60,272 nt of DNA from Phoronis australis. Its lineage: Eukaryota; Phoronida; Phoronidae. Every line of letters begins with the position of its first letter. The stretch's first letter is position 1. This document shows positions 11,581 through 23,040 of this stretch, in pieces. The DNA is taken from assembly GCA_002633005.1 (NCBI GenBank), contig NMRA01000619.1, positions 21,528 to 81,799 of the forward strand, read 5' to 3'. The translations under genes were made by a program, and so were the position numbers. The notes below the pieces were generated by a model. The model worked only from the letters and a program-made list of their open reading frames with translations, did not search any database and was not told the origin of the DNA.

Positions 11581-11584
11581 GTAA

Positions 11585-11760
11585 CCAAGCCGCAAGCTTG
11601 CGGCATGCTTGCCGCAAACAACTCTATGTCCTTATATGGAACAGTTCCTGCGACCCAGCCGCACATTGCTGCAAGCTTGCCGCAAACATCTTCATGGGGT
11701 TATATAGAAGTTTCTGCGAACCACCAGGAAAAAATATTGCTGCAAGCCTACAACATACTT
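11585..11760. repeat. Tandem repeat, about 80 bp x 2
   Basis: Imperfect copies each contain a GCAAGCTTGC palindrome, then CCGCAAACA, then TTATATRGAA and TTYCTGCGA. A third partial unit starts near 11745. The overlapping frame of 92 codons is explained by the repeat and is not a gene. Confidence 0.5.
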
Positions 11761-11779
11761 GGAATTGTGACATGAATAA

Positions 11780-13830
11780 TTTAATACAAAAATGCCAGCT
11801 GACAAATAAATAATTTTCATTGCTTTTATTGCTTGTTAAAGCAAGAAAATACACAATCAGCTGCACACTGGATTTAACATGATAATTTTCAATCTGATGT
11901 ATAATGACTAGAAATGAAAACAAAATCACATGACAATGAATAATAGAAACTATAAAAGTGTCTACAGTGGCAATTAGTAATAATACTTGTATTACAATCA
12001 AAATTGTGTCTTGAGAGAGCAACTTGAATGTATGCCAAGCTTTAATTACAATATACCGAGATGTTTTATTCTTAACACACGACAAAATCTATAATAATTG
12101 CAACAACGATATTATTTACTTGACTAAACTAACAACAGCAACAAGGAGCGTTGAAATGCACCCAACGGAGTGTTTATTAGCATTGAAAATGGCGCAAAAT
12201 ATGTCGAATGCCAGTGGAGAAAACCATGAAATCTGACTTTCCCCCGTGGAAAGGCATGCTTAGAACAGCATGTCGAGCATATTTAAGCATTTTATTTTAA
12301 ATTACCTCATTACTTGTCAACTGAGAAAAATCACTCTTGACAATTATAAACATATTTAGTTTTCCTATGTTCATCTAAAATACTTGAAAACTGTCGAATA
12401 CTTCATCGATTACTATTTTTGCTTCCCTATATAGTTTCATGATACATCAGTCTACTGAATGGGCTATCATTGAACTTGTTACTGCAGACTGCAATATTAT
12501 GTTACGTTATGTTATTCCGATTTTGGCGTACGAATACTCTTGTTTCCCGCCATGTAAGAAGACTTTCTACAGTGTAGTTCTTGCGCCAGATGTCGCTCTC
12601 TCTGACTATTTATTCTGGTACCGCTCTATTTGAACGCCATTCCACAAACGTTTTATGGTGGATAAACGTCAATGTACATAATTATTAATCACTTAAAAGT
12701 ATTTAATTTTCATCTTTGTTGAGGGCTAAAAATCACTAAATCTAGGACTGGACAAGGGAAGTGAAAAGTTGACTGGCAATTTGTTCAGCTCAAATCCATA
12801 GAATGTTTGATTCTAAAGTCAGATCATGGTCTCTGGCCTGATAGTCTTGCAGTAGTTTACCAAAGTGCAATGAGGTTTTCTGAGAGCACAAAACCATCTT
12901 TGGCTTGACGTGATTTCTAATTCTGTTGAGCAAGTTGAGAGGTATTAAAACACAATTTTTTTCATGAATGTGCGTGACTCAGCTGACTGTCCCATCTCAC
13001 AAGAGTGGACAATTAGGATTGTCCCAGAAAAATTACAAACAGCTGGAAAACACCCATTTGTGTTAATGCCTTACAAAAATTACAAGAATACAGAAGGCCT
13101 GTTCGCCAACCAACCTATCACTTGATGTATCGACTAGGCATATTTCATCATTTTGCCATAAATATTTTGGAGAAATGGCTTTTGTGAGAGAAGTAATTGT
13201 ATGACTGTGGCACAAATGGAGATCTCCAGAGTAACGTGGCAATACTGTAGATCAACTACGATAAAAGACTGACCATGTTAGATTGAACTTCACAGAGAGT
13301 TTTCAAATGTCATCCAAGTCCGAGACTGGACTTCGTTGAGAAAATCGTACACCTCGGGGCTGGGTTGTATACAACTTCAAAATTTTCCGCTGCGTAAGTT
13401 TGATTGTTGCATAAGGACAGGTGCATTGTTCTGCAATAACCATGTGATGTGTGATAATGCAACGTCATTGTTGCTGTACCGCTTATAACTTTTATGCAAC
13501 TGGGCGCTGAGGGACATGTACCCATGAGTTTGAAAACATGCAATGTTTAAGTAAAATGTGGGAAAAAATGCAGTAAGGGTGCTAATTTTTGGTCTTTCTA
13601 TAGTTGAAGAAAAGTTGTTCATATTTTTAAAACACTGCGGCCATTATAATAAGATGGCTCATGTCCATTGCTGGAAAATTACACTCAAATTTGTTCTCTG
13701 AAATTGGTGCTTCCAGTCAAAGTAGACATAACTTGCGAGTCGGTCCCCACGTGATATTTGAGAAATGTCAGACTGGCTTGGAATACGAAAGCTCGAACCC
13801 TTATTTATAAGTTTATGCAACTTACTATTA
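11780..13830. other. Upstream region of MRPL27 exon 2, no exon confirmed
   Basis: The stretch is AT-rich. A fragment at about 12145-12215 (GGAGCGTTGAAATGCACCCA, then AAAATGGCGCAAAATATGTCGAAT) belongs to the CTCF-motif repeat family described at 27-32 kb. A YY1-like motif with ATG (GCGGCCATTATAATAAGATG, 13638-13657) could mark a transcription start for MRPL27, but its frame stops after 15 codons and no phase-1 donor was found. Confidence 0.35.
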
Positions 13831-13833
13831 TAG

Positions 13834-14021
13834 GTCAGTCCTCTTTTGTGGGAAATGAGAATGTGCGGCATGCTTCTAAGAAAGCAGGAGGCTCCTCTAG
13901 AAATAAAAGGAAGAACACACCTGGGAAGTCAAGAGGCCTCAAAGTGGCTTCTGGCAATGAGGTACACACTAGACAGATACTTCTGACTCAGCTGGGAATG
14001 AAGTATTACCCCGGAGAAAAT
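13834..14021 (+). CDS. MRPL27: Mitochondrial ribosomal protein bL27m, exon 2
   Basis: bL27m is a component of the mitochondrial large ribosomal subunit near the peptidyl transferase centre. The exon encodes the N-terminal mature region with the family signature ASKKAGGSSRN, a basic stretch, then GNEVHTRQILLTQLGMKYYP. The acceptor is CTATTATAG before 13834 and the donor is AAT|GTAAGC after 14021. Phase is one carried base in and phase 0 out. The frame joins exactly to the exon at 15136. Exons 2 and 3 together give about 126 residues against about 148 for the human protein (recalled), so about 20 presequence residues from exon 1 are missing. The frame is open further upstream without a proper start, and a methionine codon at 13815 is a less likely start. 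Confidence 0.85.
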
Positions 14022-14999
14022 GTAAGCGCCATTGTATAGTTTTATTTGGAATTGCATGTTCCGTTTTTAATTTTTTTGTCGTCTTAAGAGTGTAATGGTT
14101 GATACAGTTGACTCGGTAGGTTCAGCAAACCACTCGCACCCTTTTTTTCTAAGTTGTCATTTTTTAACACCTATGCCTGGTCATATGCCTACCCTTGATT
14201 TGTAGAGTTGATAATGTTGGTTCCTCAAAGCACCTGCAAATCTTTTTGTTAATACTCTGTTCAGCTCCCATAATACGGGTACACACAATTCATTTGCATT
14301 GGAATCCACTGGTAGCATGTGTATTCATTTTGCTCGATTTTTGTTGATTCTTGCATATGATGTGTCATACATAAATACAAGTCCGTGGTTACGAAAGCAA
14401 CTTTAGATTTACACTTCATACTGTTTTAAAATTGAGACCAAATTTTTTATTTGCTTATAATGGATTAGATTTAATTGCCAGAAAGCAGCAGTATAGATAT
14501 GTGGAGAATTGCAGGTGATTGCAAAACCAGTTTCAACTCGAAGAATGGAGAACGTAAAATGCAAACTCCAGCTTCTCAAAAACTTTCCTTTAAATGCACG
14601 GGCTTCATTTTTGGGATAGTTCAAACACCCTGGTCACGAATAGAGACCAGTTCATCAACTATATGGTCCGTTGTTGTGTTGTAATATTACCACTGAGCAC
14701 AGAGGTAGTACTTAATCACAGGAAAACAACCATAGACCGTTTACTTTGACCTCATTGATTTATTGCATAATTTCATGCAGTTGTCGATCCATAGGTTATT
14801 ATCATTCATGTCTGTTTTCTTCGTGTCTGGAAGTCACGATGCATTCGACTGACAAGTCTTCCTAACATCATTTCAAAAATCTGTTGGTCTATTTTCACCT
14901 ACCTCTGGCCTATATTCATTAACATGATGTTTTGGTCGCTCATTTATCAGACTATCTTCAAATAGACCAATAGATTTTAGAATGATGTTATCACATCAT

Positions 15000-15135
15000 C
15001 ACCTCAAAGAGGTTTAGGGAGACGAGCCCTGGCTAATCTCTGAAGCTGAGTTTAGGGAGACAAGCTCTTGCTAACCTCTGAAGTGCTGTTAGAGGAGGCA
15101 AGCCCTGGTGGCTAATCTTTGAAGTGCTGTTTCAG
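15000..15135 (+). repeat. Tandem repeat of about 40 bp ending in the MRPL27 exon 3 acceptor
   Basis: Three imperfect units share TTTAGGGAGAC.AGC, CTGGCTAATCTCTGAAG and TGCTG. The last unit ends TTTGAAGTGCTGTTTCAG, which is the 3' splice site used at 15136. The polypyrimidine/acceptor context of this exon is thus partly repeat-derived, or it was the template for the repeat. Confidence 0.6.
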
Positions 15136-15330
15136 GTTGGCATAAGACACGACTACAGTCTGTACGCTTTGACAGACGGCAAGATGATGACGTCATCCGA
15201 GACCCTCATGCCCTACCCATCCAGTCCTCTATACCCATCCGTGCAAAAAGGACGAGTGTATGTAAAGAACTTTCTGCACGTTATACCAGATGTAAAGGTT
15301 GGACGATTTAGGCTTGTGAGACAAGTGTGA
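15136..15330 (+). CDS. MRPL27: Mitochondrial ribosomal protein bL27m, last exon
   Basis: The exon starts at the acceptor TTTCAG|GTT and ends with TGA at 15328-15330. It encodes VGIRHDYSLYALTDG, then a lineage-variable stretch, then KGRVYVKNFLHVIPDV and a short C-terminus. 'Y.L.AL..G' and 'F.HV.P' are conserved positions of mitochondrial L27. Phase 0 at the 5' side matches the preceding exon. An AATAAA at about 15468 could be the polyadenylation signal. Codon content and motif continuity across the intron support a functional gene. Confidence 0.88.
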   Translation, partial: VGIRHDYSLYALTDGKMMTSSETLMPYPSSPLYPSVQKGRVYVKNFLHVIPDVKVGRFRLVRQV

Positions 15331-16970
15331 CAATTTGGCCTTGTTTAGTTTACCAAGGATTAAAAATGTGTGTCAGTGAATTTATTTCTCGAGTCACATT
15401 GGATGGTAAAATTATAAGGTTTTGGCATGTGATACAAGTTCGAGGTCTTGGTGAAAATGTTTGGGAATAAAGGATCATCAGACTCCTGTCTGATAATTGT
15501 TGGTGTTCAATGAGTGGCACAATTCTGATTTTGGTTTTTTAAGGGAATGGTAATGAGATTGGAGATTTTCTATGTGATGGAAAGCATGAAGACATGAGGT
15601 TGTCAGCTTAAGATTTGACACAAGTTTGTAAAGCAACACGTTTGAGTGATAATGCTTTTCACGTGAAGAGAGATTGAGGACATCATGGGTGTGTAAATAT
15701 GAGAAATGTCCAATGTGGAGTGTCATCATGGTGAAGGGTTTGGATCATTGTTTAGTGTCAAGTCAGAAAAGTGACTTAAAGGAACAAAAATGATCATTAC
15801 AGTTTTGAAAAAGTCTGTAGAATTTTATGTTCCATTTGTTAATAAATCAAAGAAGTCCTTGCACTCTCAGATAAGTTTTAGAAAATTGGATTGTAATGCA
15901 TTGGAAAAAGTAACGGTTACATTGACATAAACAGGACAGTTGTTGGTTCAAACTTTTATTAGTAATAAAACATTGTTCATCTCTTGATAGACTATAAAAA
16001 CGTTAATCATTATTATAGGTAACTAGAGACATGGTCATCTTTATATAGTCCTGTGACCATCTGGCATTTACTCAGAAAATGCCCAAACATACGTTTGGGG
16101 AAAATATGCATGGTTGAATCCTAGAACATTCCCCAGTTTCTTGGAAACCAAAACTAACACTGAAGAAAGTTTTAAACCATAAACCAGCTGTGAGGATAAT
16201 CCTACGTCATCACTGTTGTGAATCTACTCTCTTGGTTGTAATTATAGCGTCAGCCACAGTAATGATGTATCCAAGTGTATATTTGCCTTTCATTTGTCAC
16301 AAAAGTAATATTTGCTAAATATACAACTCAAACTTGTGTGTAGAAAATTCTCAGACTGGTACATGCCATAATTTTCCAATATTTGGGCACTCTTCTGTCA
16401 AACTACATTACGAGCCCCCAAGTCTTCTAAAATGTTCTCCGTATAAGTTTACTGTAACCAATTCAGCAAATGCTACATGTGGCTTGGCATTTGTAGAATT
16501 TGATGTTATTAATAAGGGAGCGTTCACAAATTTCATCATCACAGCCAATCCCCATTTTTGAAAGAACCGACAGTTCGTTGTAGATTCTGTTTTAATTCTA
16601 TGGACAAACTAAGGTCGCTTTAGAATCATGAGTTGCATTTGCCAATCTAGGATTCAGCAATGAAATAAAGTACGTCATTTCAACTACCAAACCAAAGACA
16701 ATGCAGAACATGATCATACCTATGTCAGCAAAGTGAGGATAGCGCAGGGAAGACAAATTGTTTTAAGAACATGTATGTGGGTACATATGGCAGTCATTTC
16801 TGTCCGGCATCTGTTGCTTTATCTAGTAAATGCCTTGTGTAATCTTAATGAGATTTGGCAGATGTGCCAAATTTGTCCAGGGTTACAGAGCATTATTTTG
16901 TTTCACAGAACTGGATGGGAGTATCTGTTAAGCTACTGTAAAATAGGGTGAAAGTGACACTTCAAGCTTT
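15331..16970. other. 3' flank of MRPL27, no gene recognised
   Basis: AT-rich DNA with only short frames. No repeat boundary was recognised before the CTCF-motif repeat that starts near 16971. Confidence 0.35.
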
Positions 16971-17972
16971 TTATGTGCCCACGTACCAGTATTTACATGT
17001 GGGTGCACAGTGCCGTCACTTCTATAAGGCGTTCAGCGACTGCATCTCCAAAACCCTGCACAGGATCTTATTGAAGTTTGCCAGGGTTGACAGCAGAGGG
17101 CGACGAGTTTCGTACCATCCCGAATACCGTTGTGCCATCTTGTGGTAATTTTAGTTTTTTCTGTTGCCTCTGTATCTACTGACTGACCCAAATATCGCTG
17201 TGGCCCCTTGTGGCAATTTTAGTTTTTTACGTTTGCCTCAGTATCTTCAAAGGTCCTCGTCAACCGATTTTCATGAAATTTGTTACATAAGCATCTATTA
17301 ATGAGGTGAAACTTCCTCCCATTTTCGGTTGGATTCAAGACATTTTGCACCATCTAGTGGTGATTTTTACCATTTTTGAGTCTGTTTTTTTGGCGTTCGC
17401 CCCTCTATCAACCAAACCATTTAAAGGATAATTGTGAAAATTGGCATGTATATACTTCGTGTGAAGATAACAGTTGACGATGATTTTCTAACATCAACTA
17501 CTGTGGCGCCTCCTAGTGACGCCCTCTGCAGGATCTCCAGTAAATTAGCATGTGTATTTTTATGCCGTTGACAACAGAAGGCGATGACTTTTAGACGGAT
17601 CCGACACACACTGTGCCTCCTAGTGGCAATTTTTTTTTTTCCGTTTTCCTCTGTTTTTCTGAAGTTCCTTGACGAATTTTCATGAAATTTCATTGGTAAA
17701 TAACTTTCTGTTAAAGGAACGTTGACATTTTTCAGTTTTGGGCGGGATTCAACGTATTATGCGCCATCTAGTGGTCATTTTTACTTTTTTCTAGTATGTT
17801 TTTGGTGTCCACCCTCTGTCAACCAAACCACTCTTAGGATGATTGTGAAAATTGGCTTATATGTTCTTAGTGTGAAGAGGAAAGTTGACGATGATTTTGC
17901 GACAACTTCAACTACTGTGACATCTCGGAGTGACTGTTTTGTATCTGTATCTCCTAAACCCTCTGCAGGATC
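16971..17972 (-). repeat. CTCF-motif repeat family, - strand copy, 3' part
   Basis: Read on the - strand, this is the same family as the 27-32 kb array. The terminal hairpin module (GTGCCCACG...ACATGTGGGTGC) is at 16976-17008, followed by monomers carrying CTCF-like cores, e.g. CCACTAGATGGCGC complementing about 17762-17775 and CCACTAGGAGGCAC complementing 17611-17628. The copy is interrupted at 17973 by the GGGCGGTTAA element. Its 5' end module appears at 20760-20815. Confidence 0.75.
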
Positions 17973-18230
17973 TACCGTAAACATTGGGGTTAACGCCCTG
18001 GGCGGTTAAATTGGCAAACTTAATAAATCAGGGGTGGGCGGTTAACCAGACATGGGCACTTAAACGTGAAATTTCAAGAAATCACGGGTGGGCGGTTAAC
18101 CGAACATGGGCGCTTGCTACAACAGACAATCGGGGTAGGTGGTTAATCTTACCTCATGATTCGAGTCCCTACACGTAGTTGGAACGCGTAGCACTTTTCA
18201 GAGCTTTATCGCCGCGTCGCCAAATGACGG
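17973..18230 (+). mobile_element. Left-end copy of the GGGCGGTTAA element
   Basis: From TACCGTAA at 17973 this sequence is collinear with 659-900, including a diverged version of the 26-bp terminal repeat and the alternating GGGCGGTTAA / CATGGGCGCTTA motifs. Similarity fades after about 18210 and no right terminus was found, so it is a truncated or internally rearranged copy. Confidence 0.6.
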
Positions 18231-18587
18231 TAACAATGTCAGAACAGCGGTTGATCCCAAAAAAGTGAAATTAACAAAACTGTTGAGTAATAGCCCATAC
18301 CGTCCTGCGGTCTAATTAGAGCTGTACTTTAGAGCGCAGACGACCAGTGACTATGCAGCGCTCCACTTGGATTGCAACTATCCTCACGTGGTGACAGTGC
18401 AAAGTGCACGCGTGCAAGTTTCACGCGCTGCGTAGGTCACAGCAGAGTCATGTGATAGCTGACAAGCTCTGAGTTAGAGAGCAGTTTTAAATTATTTGTA
18501 ATTAAAGTTTGAAAAACTAATTCAGGTGTTTTTTGTGTTTGGGATGTTCATGTTCGAGACTCCGTGATTCCATGACATTTTCAATGT

Positions 18588-19094
18588 AAAGGCCTTTTCA
18601 TATTGACTTAACTCCGGTCTGAGGGGAGTGTCGACATAAACAGCGCAGTTAACTGGACCGTTCATACTGGCTTCGGTAGTTAATGAACATCAAAGTAGCG
18701 GTTGGTGCCGCTGTCGTCATCGAAGTTACCGCAAGGTAGCGTTGCATGCTAAGATTTTCAATGTTTCAATTTGGAAACATTTACATGTGCTAAGTGACAT
18801 TAAACTTATACTTAAATCGATTGGTTATTATTAAAGCAAAACATAAGCAGTTATTAGTGACGGCACTACCTTATAACTGTTGACGATAACAGTGGCACCT
18901 GGCGATAAGTTCGATTGGACCGAAGTTAAGCGTTCACTGCACCGCAGCGTCGACGCTGCGCTATTAAATCCACCTGTTAACTGCGATGTTAACTGGAGCT
19001 GTTAACTGCGATCCAGGACCAGAGTTAAGCGTTCATACTGACTGCAACTCCCCAAACCATCGACGCGTCGACGTTAGTATGAAAGGCCCTTAAA
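18588..19094. mobile_element. MITE-like TIR element, about 0.5 kb
   Basis: The left end reads AAAGGCCTTTTCATATTGAC. The right end (about 19066-19095) is the complement of a close match, AAGGGCCTTTCATACTAAC. The interior repeats GTTAACTGCGATSYARG-type and GTCGACG motifs in both orientations. No coding capacity was seen and no clear target duplication could be fixed. Confidence 0.55.
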
Positions 19095-19438
19095 GTTCTG
19101 CGGCTGTTTTGATTTCGACCGCCCAGCAGAGGTAGGCAGACATAAGCCAGTCGTCAGTCAAAAGTTAGCGCAAAGGCATTACTCAAAAAAAAGGAATAAA
19201 AATTTTAATTTAAAAAATACTAACATACATTATGAATGGGATGAGTTGTTCTTACATGTACGTGCGTTGGTAATAATAATTTGAAGACAAAGCCCCCCAT
19301 TATTCGGGTAACCGGCACCAGTGGTTTTTTATTTGACTAAATTAGTGACGAGTTCCAACGAGCAAAGCGTCCTTACTGAGTCGGTGTTGTTGCAAACGGG
19401 ACTCGGCGCTAGGCATAACAAGCTGCAAGTCGCGCGAC

Positions 19439-19832
19439 CTGGGCCCGGTCTCTAATCTTTGTACTCGAAACGAACTCGAAACTATTTTTGGCAATTTCTC
19501 TGCTCCTTTTGCGCGAACTTAAGATAATTGGTTATCAGACAGTGCTCGAATACATTATAGTTTATGCATAGGAGTTTCTAGTTCAAGTTTGCCCTTGAAG
19601 ACCCTTATATTCGTGCTACAAACTCGAGTAAAAACTCGAAATTTCGAGTTCAAACTCGAACTTATTGCTTTAATATTGGGTTTACAAACTGTGAACTAAG
19701 GGCAATAAATTATCTACGTAAGTTATTGTGTACTCGAGCATAGAATAATGGACACTTGAGTTCACCCAAAAGAAAATGCCAAATATAATTTTGAGTTCCA
19801 TTTCGAGTAAAAAGATTGGAGACCGGGCCCTG
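19439..19832. mobile_element. MITE, 394 bp, with GGGCCCGGTCTC termini
   Basis: The terminal inverted repeats are about 22 bp: GGGCCCGGTCTCTAATCTTT on the left at 19441, and its near-exact complement at 19811-19830. The interior is rich in ACTCGAAA / TTTCGAGT in both orientations, giving strong self-complementarity. It is non-coding. The flanking 8-mers do not match, so no target duplication is claimed. Confidence 0.6.
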
Positions 19833-20034
19833 AATTTTGAAAATGCGAGCCGAGATTTTGGTCATCTTATATTTAGTCGTAACATGCGATCTGGAATTTC
19901 CAATGTATGGACCACGGCATACATTTGTGATAAAACGTCACAAAATAGCGATGTTTCTGTTCATTGTTAAACGATCAACTTACCAAATTTTGTAGTGGAA
20001 AAAAACACATTTTTATTTTGCACGTGCTGTTAAC

Positions 20035-20555
20035 CTGGAAGTTGTCAGTGATTTGAGTGCCACTGCTTTTCTGCAGGCATTCATGCATGATACTTATGGT
20101 GATACGAACATTATTTGCAAAAGCGAATCTCGTAGGGCACGTCTACATGAACATTTTAGACGTAGTTTTAGAGACGAATATCTCAGTGCTCTGCGTGAAA
20201 GACATTTGTATCAGAAATCTAGTTCATCTTCTAGCAATGATATTAAAGTTGACGATGTCGTTATTGTACACAACGATGGTCCTCGGATCAATTGAAAATT
20301 AGGGTGTGTCGCGAAGTTGTTGGTTGGTGGGGATAGCAATAGTTAGTCTTAAGATAGGTGGTCACGACTCAACTCGAATGCTAAGTAAACTATATCCTCT
20401 TCAACTGTCAGTTTAGAATGGTGTTATGTTTTTTCGGTTTCGGGGGGGGCAGGATGTGGATTAACCTTTGACCTCAGTCCTGTTTTGTATTTGTCTCCTT
20501 GAATACAGCGTGCTTTTTACTTGTTGACTTCAATGGTTGTGTTGTTTTATTCATC
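20035..20555 (+). mobile_element. BEL/Pao-type LTR retrotransposon relic (integrase tail and LTR start)
   Basis: Around 20040-20100 the frame matches the integrase core start typical of Pao elements (EVVSDLSATAFLQAF). It then jumps to a C-terminal tail: FRDEYLSALRERH at about 20167-20210, a serine run, KVDDVVIVHNDGPR, and in a shifted frame SKLYPLQLSV. The catalytic centre between these blocks is deleted and frameshifts are present. A G-run followed by TGTGGATTAACC at about 20442-20466 looks like a polypurine tract and LTR start. This is a dead remnant, and assignment to BEL/Pao rather than another LTR group is moderately secure. Confidence 0.5.
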
Positions 20556-20559
20556 TCTC

Positions 20560-20815
20560 TCTATTATTTCCACAGTGCCCCCTAGTGGCAATTTCATTTT
20601 TTCTGTTTTTCTCGGTTTCTCTACAGTTCCCCGACAGATTTTCATGAAATGTGGTAAATAGCTTTCTGTTAAGGAAACGGTAGCATTTTCCTATTTTCTT
20701 GATGGATTCAATGTATTTTGTTTCATCTAGTGGCCATTTTTATTATACAAATACACACCCCTAGAACCACACCGTTTGCTGTGCATTCATGAGCGCATTT
20801 CAATGCTCCGCGTCG
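20560..20815 (-). repeat. CTCF-motif repeat family, - strand copy, 5' part
   Basis: This is the continuation of the copy at 16971-17972. It includes a CCACTAGGGGGCAC core (complement of about 20576-20591), a second CCACTAGATG core (about 20727-20736) and the 5' end module whose complement reads GCGGAGCATTGAAATGCG. Together these show one element split by nested insertions at 17973-20555. Confidence 0.7.
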
Positions 20816-20974
20816 GCTCATGTTCACTTACTTTGTGGTTGAGTAACAGTGGCATGGTAGAGGGCTTAAAATCCGGAGAAGTATTTCCGCTAACAAAATT
20901 AATAGTTTTTGTTTGGGATTTCCGATTTTCTAGGGTTGATCTAACAGTTTTTGAAACCTACCAACTTGTCTCCA

Positions 20975-21030
20975 AAGCGGGGAAATTTGGCACTGTAATC
21001 TCCAAAGTGGGAAATTTGGCACTGTAATCT
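20975..21030. repeat. Short direct duplication, 27 bp
   Basis: Two adjacent near-identical copies of a unit containing GAAATTTGGCACTGTAATCT and TCCAAAG.GGG. Confidence 0.6.
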
Positions 21031-21129
21031 TAAATCTTTTTCATACACTGTAAAATTAAATGTTGCAGTAGTTGTCTCAAAAGTGATGCTTGGATGACAA
21101 TTATTAAGTACATGAAATCATTTCCCACG

Positions 21130-23040
21130 ACTGCCGCGAACATATGTTCGAACTAAGGATTTCAGCAGCTGAGCAAAAAACAAAAATGAAAGCCCGTTCA
21201 AAACTCTATCTAAAAATATAGTTTCGCAAAAATATATAAAATTTTCGAAAAATTTGAAATTTTGCATATTTTTGTAATTCAAAGTCAAATAACTGATAAA
21301 TGTTAAGACTGAGAAAAACATTGTTGCAGTACTTTTGAAAGGAATCCACATGCAAAAATTTAGGTCATTTGCTTTTCCCGTTCATAATGCGACTGTAGAA
21401 CAATCAGAAATGGGTGAAAATGTGCCAGAGCCGCCATCTTGAAAGCAACTTCCACTTAATCAAAATTTAACAATAGCCAACCACAAGAAACGAGCGCGTA
21501 ACAAGTTTGAAAGTGATTGGTTTGCCAATGCACCCTCCACAGTAGAAAACGTTTTCAGGCAGAAATCGAGGTGCGCATGGGCCATTACCAATATTTCCAT
21601 CATCTTTAACCGGTAGTTGATGATTTACGGCACAATTGTAGAACCTGTCGATTATAATAGCCATACTAATTTTCAGCCGTGTACGTCAAAAATTGCGGGC
21701 TCTATGAGCATTTGAATCTGACGTCGGAAACAAAATGGCCGCCACGTCTGCCATTTTAAGTCCGATCATAAACAAAAACAATAGGCTTCCAGTACTTTCT
21801 GGTCTACACGTGTGCAAATTTCGTATGAATTGGATGAAAATTGCGACCTGTAGAGTGCAAACAAACAATTTTTAATGCTGTTGGAGTAACAAACAACACT
21901 CAGAGGAGCGACACTAGGCGAAATTAACTAAAAAGACGATGATGGTTATGACGATGAAGGTGGCGAGTATGAACAACGTGATGATATTCATATGACTAGC
22001 GAAGATGTAAGAAATCAGTAAGAAATAGGCTACGGTCTTGAGTGACACTTGGCAAAATTAACTGAAAGGACCACGATGGAGATGACGACAATGGAAATGT
22101 CGACGACAATGATTATAATGATGATAGTGGCCATTATGAACAACACGATAACATTCATATGACTAGCGAAGATGTCAGAAATCAGTAAGAAATAGGTCAT
22201 ACTGTCTTGTTCAATATAGAAGCTAAAACAACATCAGTGCAGCAAGACCGGTGAACAAAGGAACAGCGTTTTCAGAAAATCTCACATAACTCAAAAAGTA
22301 GGCGTCCTAGCAAAAAATGAAGAATATCTTCCGAACGCATGTTAAAAACTCTATCTCTTGACATAGTTATAAAATTTTTAGAATAATTTCAAATTTTGCA
22401 ATTTTTTGAAATTCAAAGTCAAACAGAACTTTTGAAAGAGCACATTTCAAGGAATCCACACGCAAAAATTCATGTTATTTGCTCTTTTCGTTCAAAATGC
22501 GACTGCAGAACGATAGAAAATGGATAAAAATGCGCTAGAGCCATCATCTTGAAAGTGACTTCTGGTCTTTTAGATTTGAATAATAGCATGTCAATAACAA
22601 CTGATAACTGAAAAATTTCAAAGGAATTGGTCCTATAATGCGCCATCTATAGGAGAAAACATTTTTAGCCCAAAATCGAGGTGCGCATGCGCATTTGCCG
22701 ATATTTCTGTCATTTTGACTGGAAGCAAATAATTTCCGGTACACATGTTGAACACGTAGGGTCCAATATATGTATTTTGGGTTTTTTTGCAATTCAAAGT
22801 TAAATAACTCGAAAACAGTAAGTCTGAGAAAAAAGTGTTACACGTCATTTGAAAGGGTGATGATCGGATGAAAATTGTGACCTGTATCGTTCGAACAAAC
22901 AAACAAAAAAAAATTAGTGACAGAGCAACACACTTGGCGAAATTTATTTTGCGGAGTAAAAAACTTGGTGTCAGAGCAACATGCTTGTCGTAATTCGAAG
23001 AATTCCACCAAGTAAAAACATTTGAAACAGTTCAATATGA
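21130..23040. repeat. Duplicated dispersed repeat, about 1.05-kb period
   Basis: Segments 21130-21900 and 22260-22930 share many blocks in the same order. These are 'TTTGAAATTTTGCA' with 'AATTCAAAGTCAAA', 'AAAGGAATCCACA.GCAAAAATT', 'AATGCGACTG.AGAACRAT', 'CGAGGTGCGCATG.GC' and 'GGATGAAAATTG.GACCTGTA'. A smaller block (CATATGACTAGCGAAGATGT and following) is repeated at about 21990 and 22153. No reading frame persists. This is probably two copies of one old transposon fragment; the class is unknown. Confidence 0.6.

Noticed and set aside
11624-12085. 153-codon - strand frame, one of the longest in the window
   Set aside because: It starts inside an 80-bp tandem repeat and continues through AT-rich DNA. 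Hydrophobic residues come from composition and there are no recognisable motifs.
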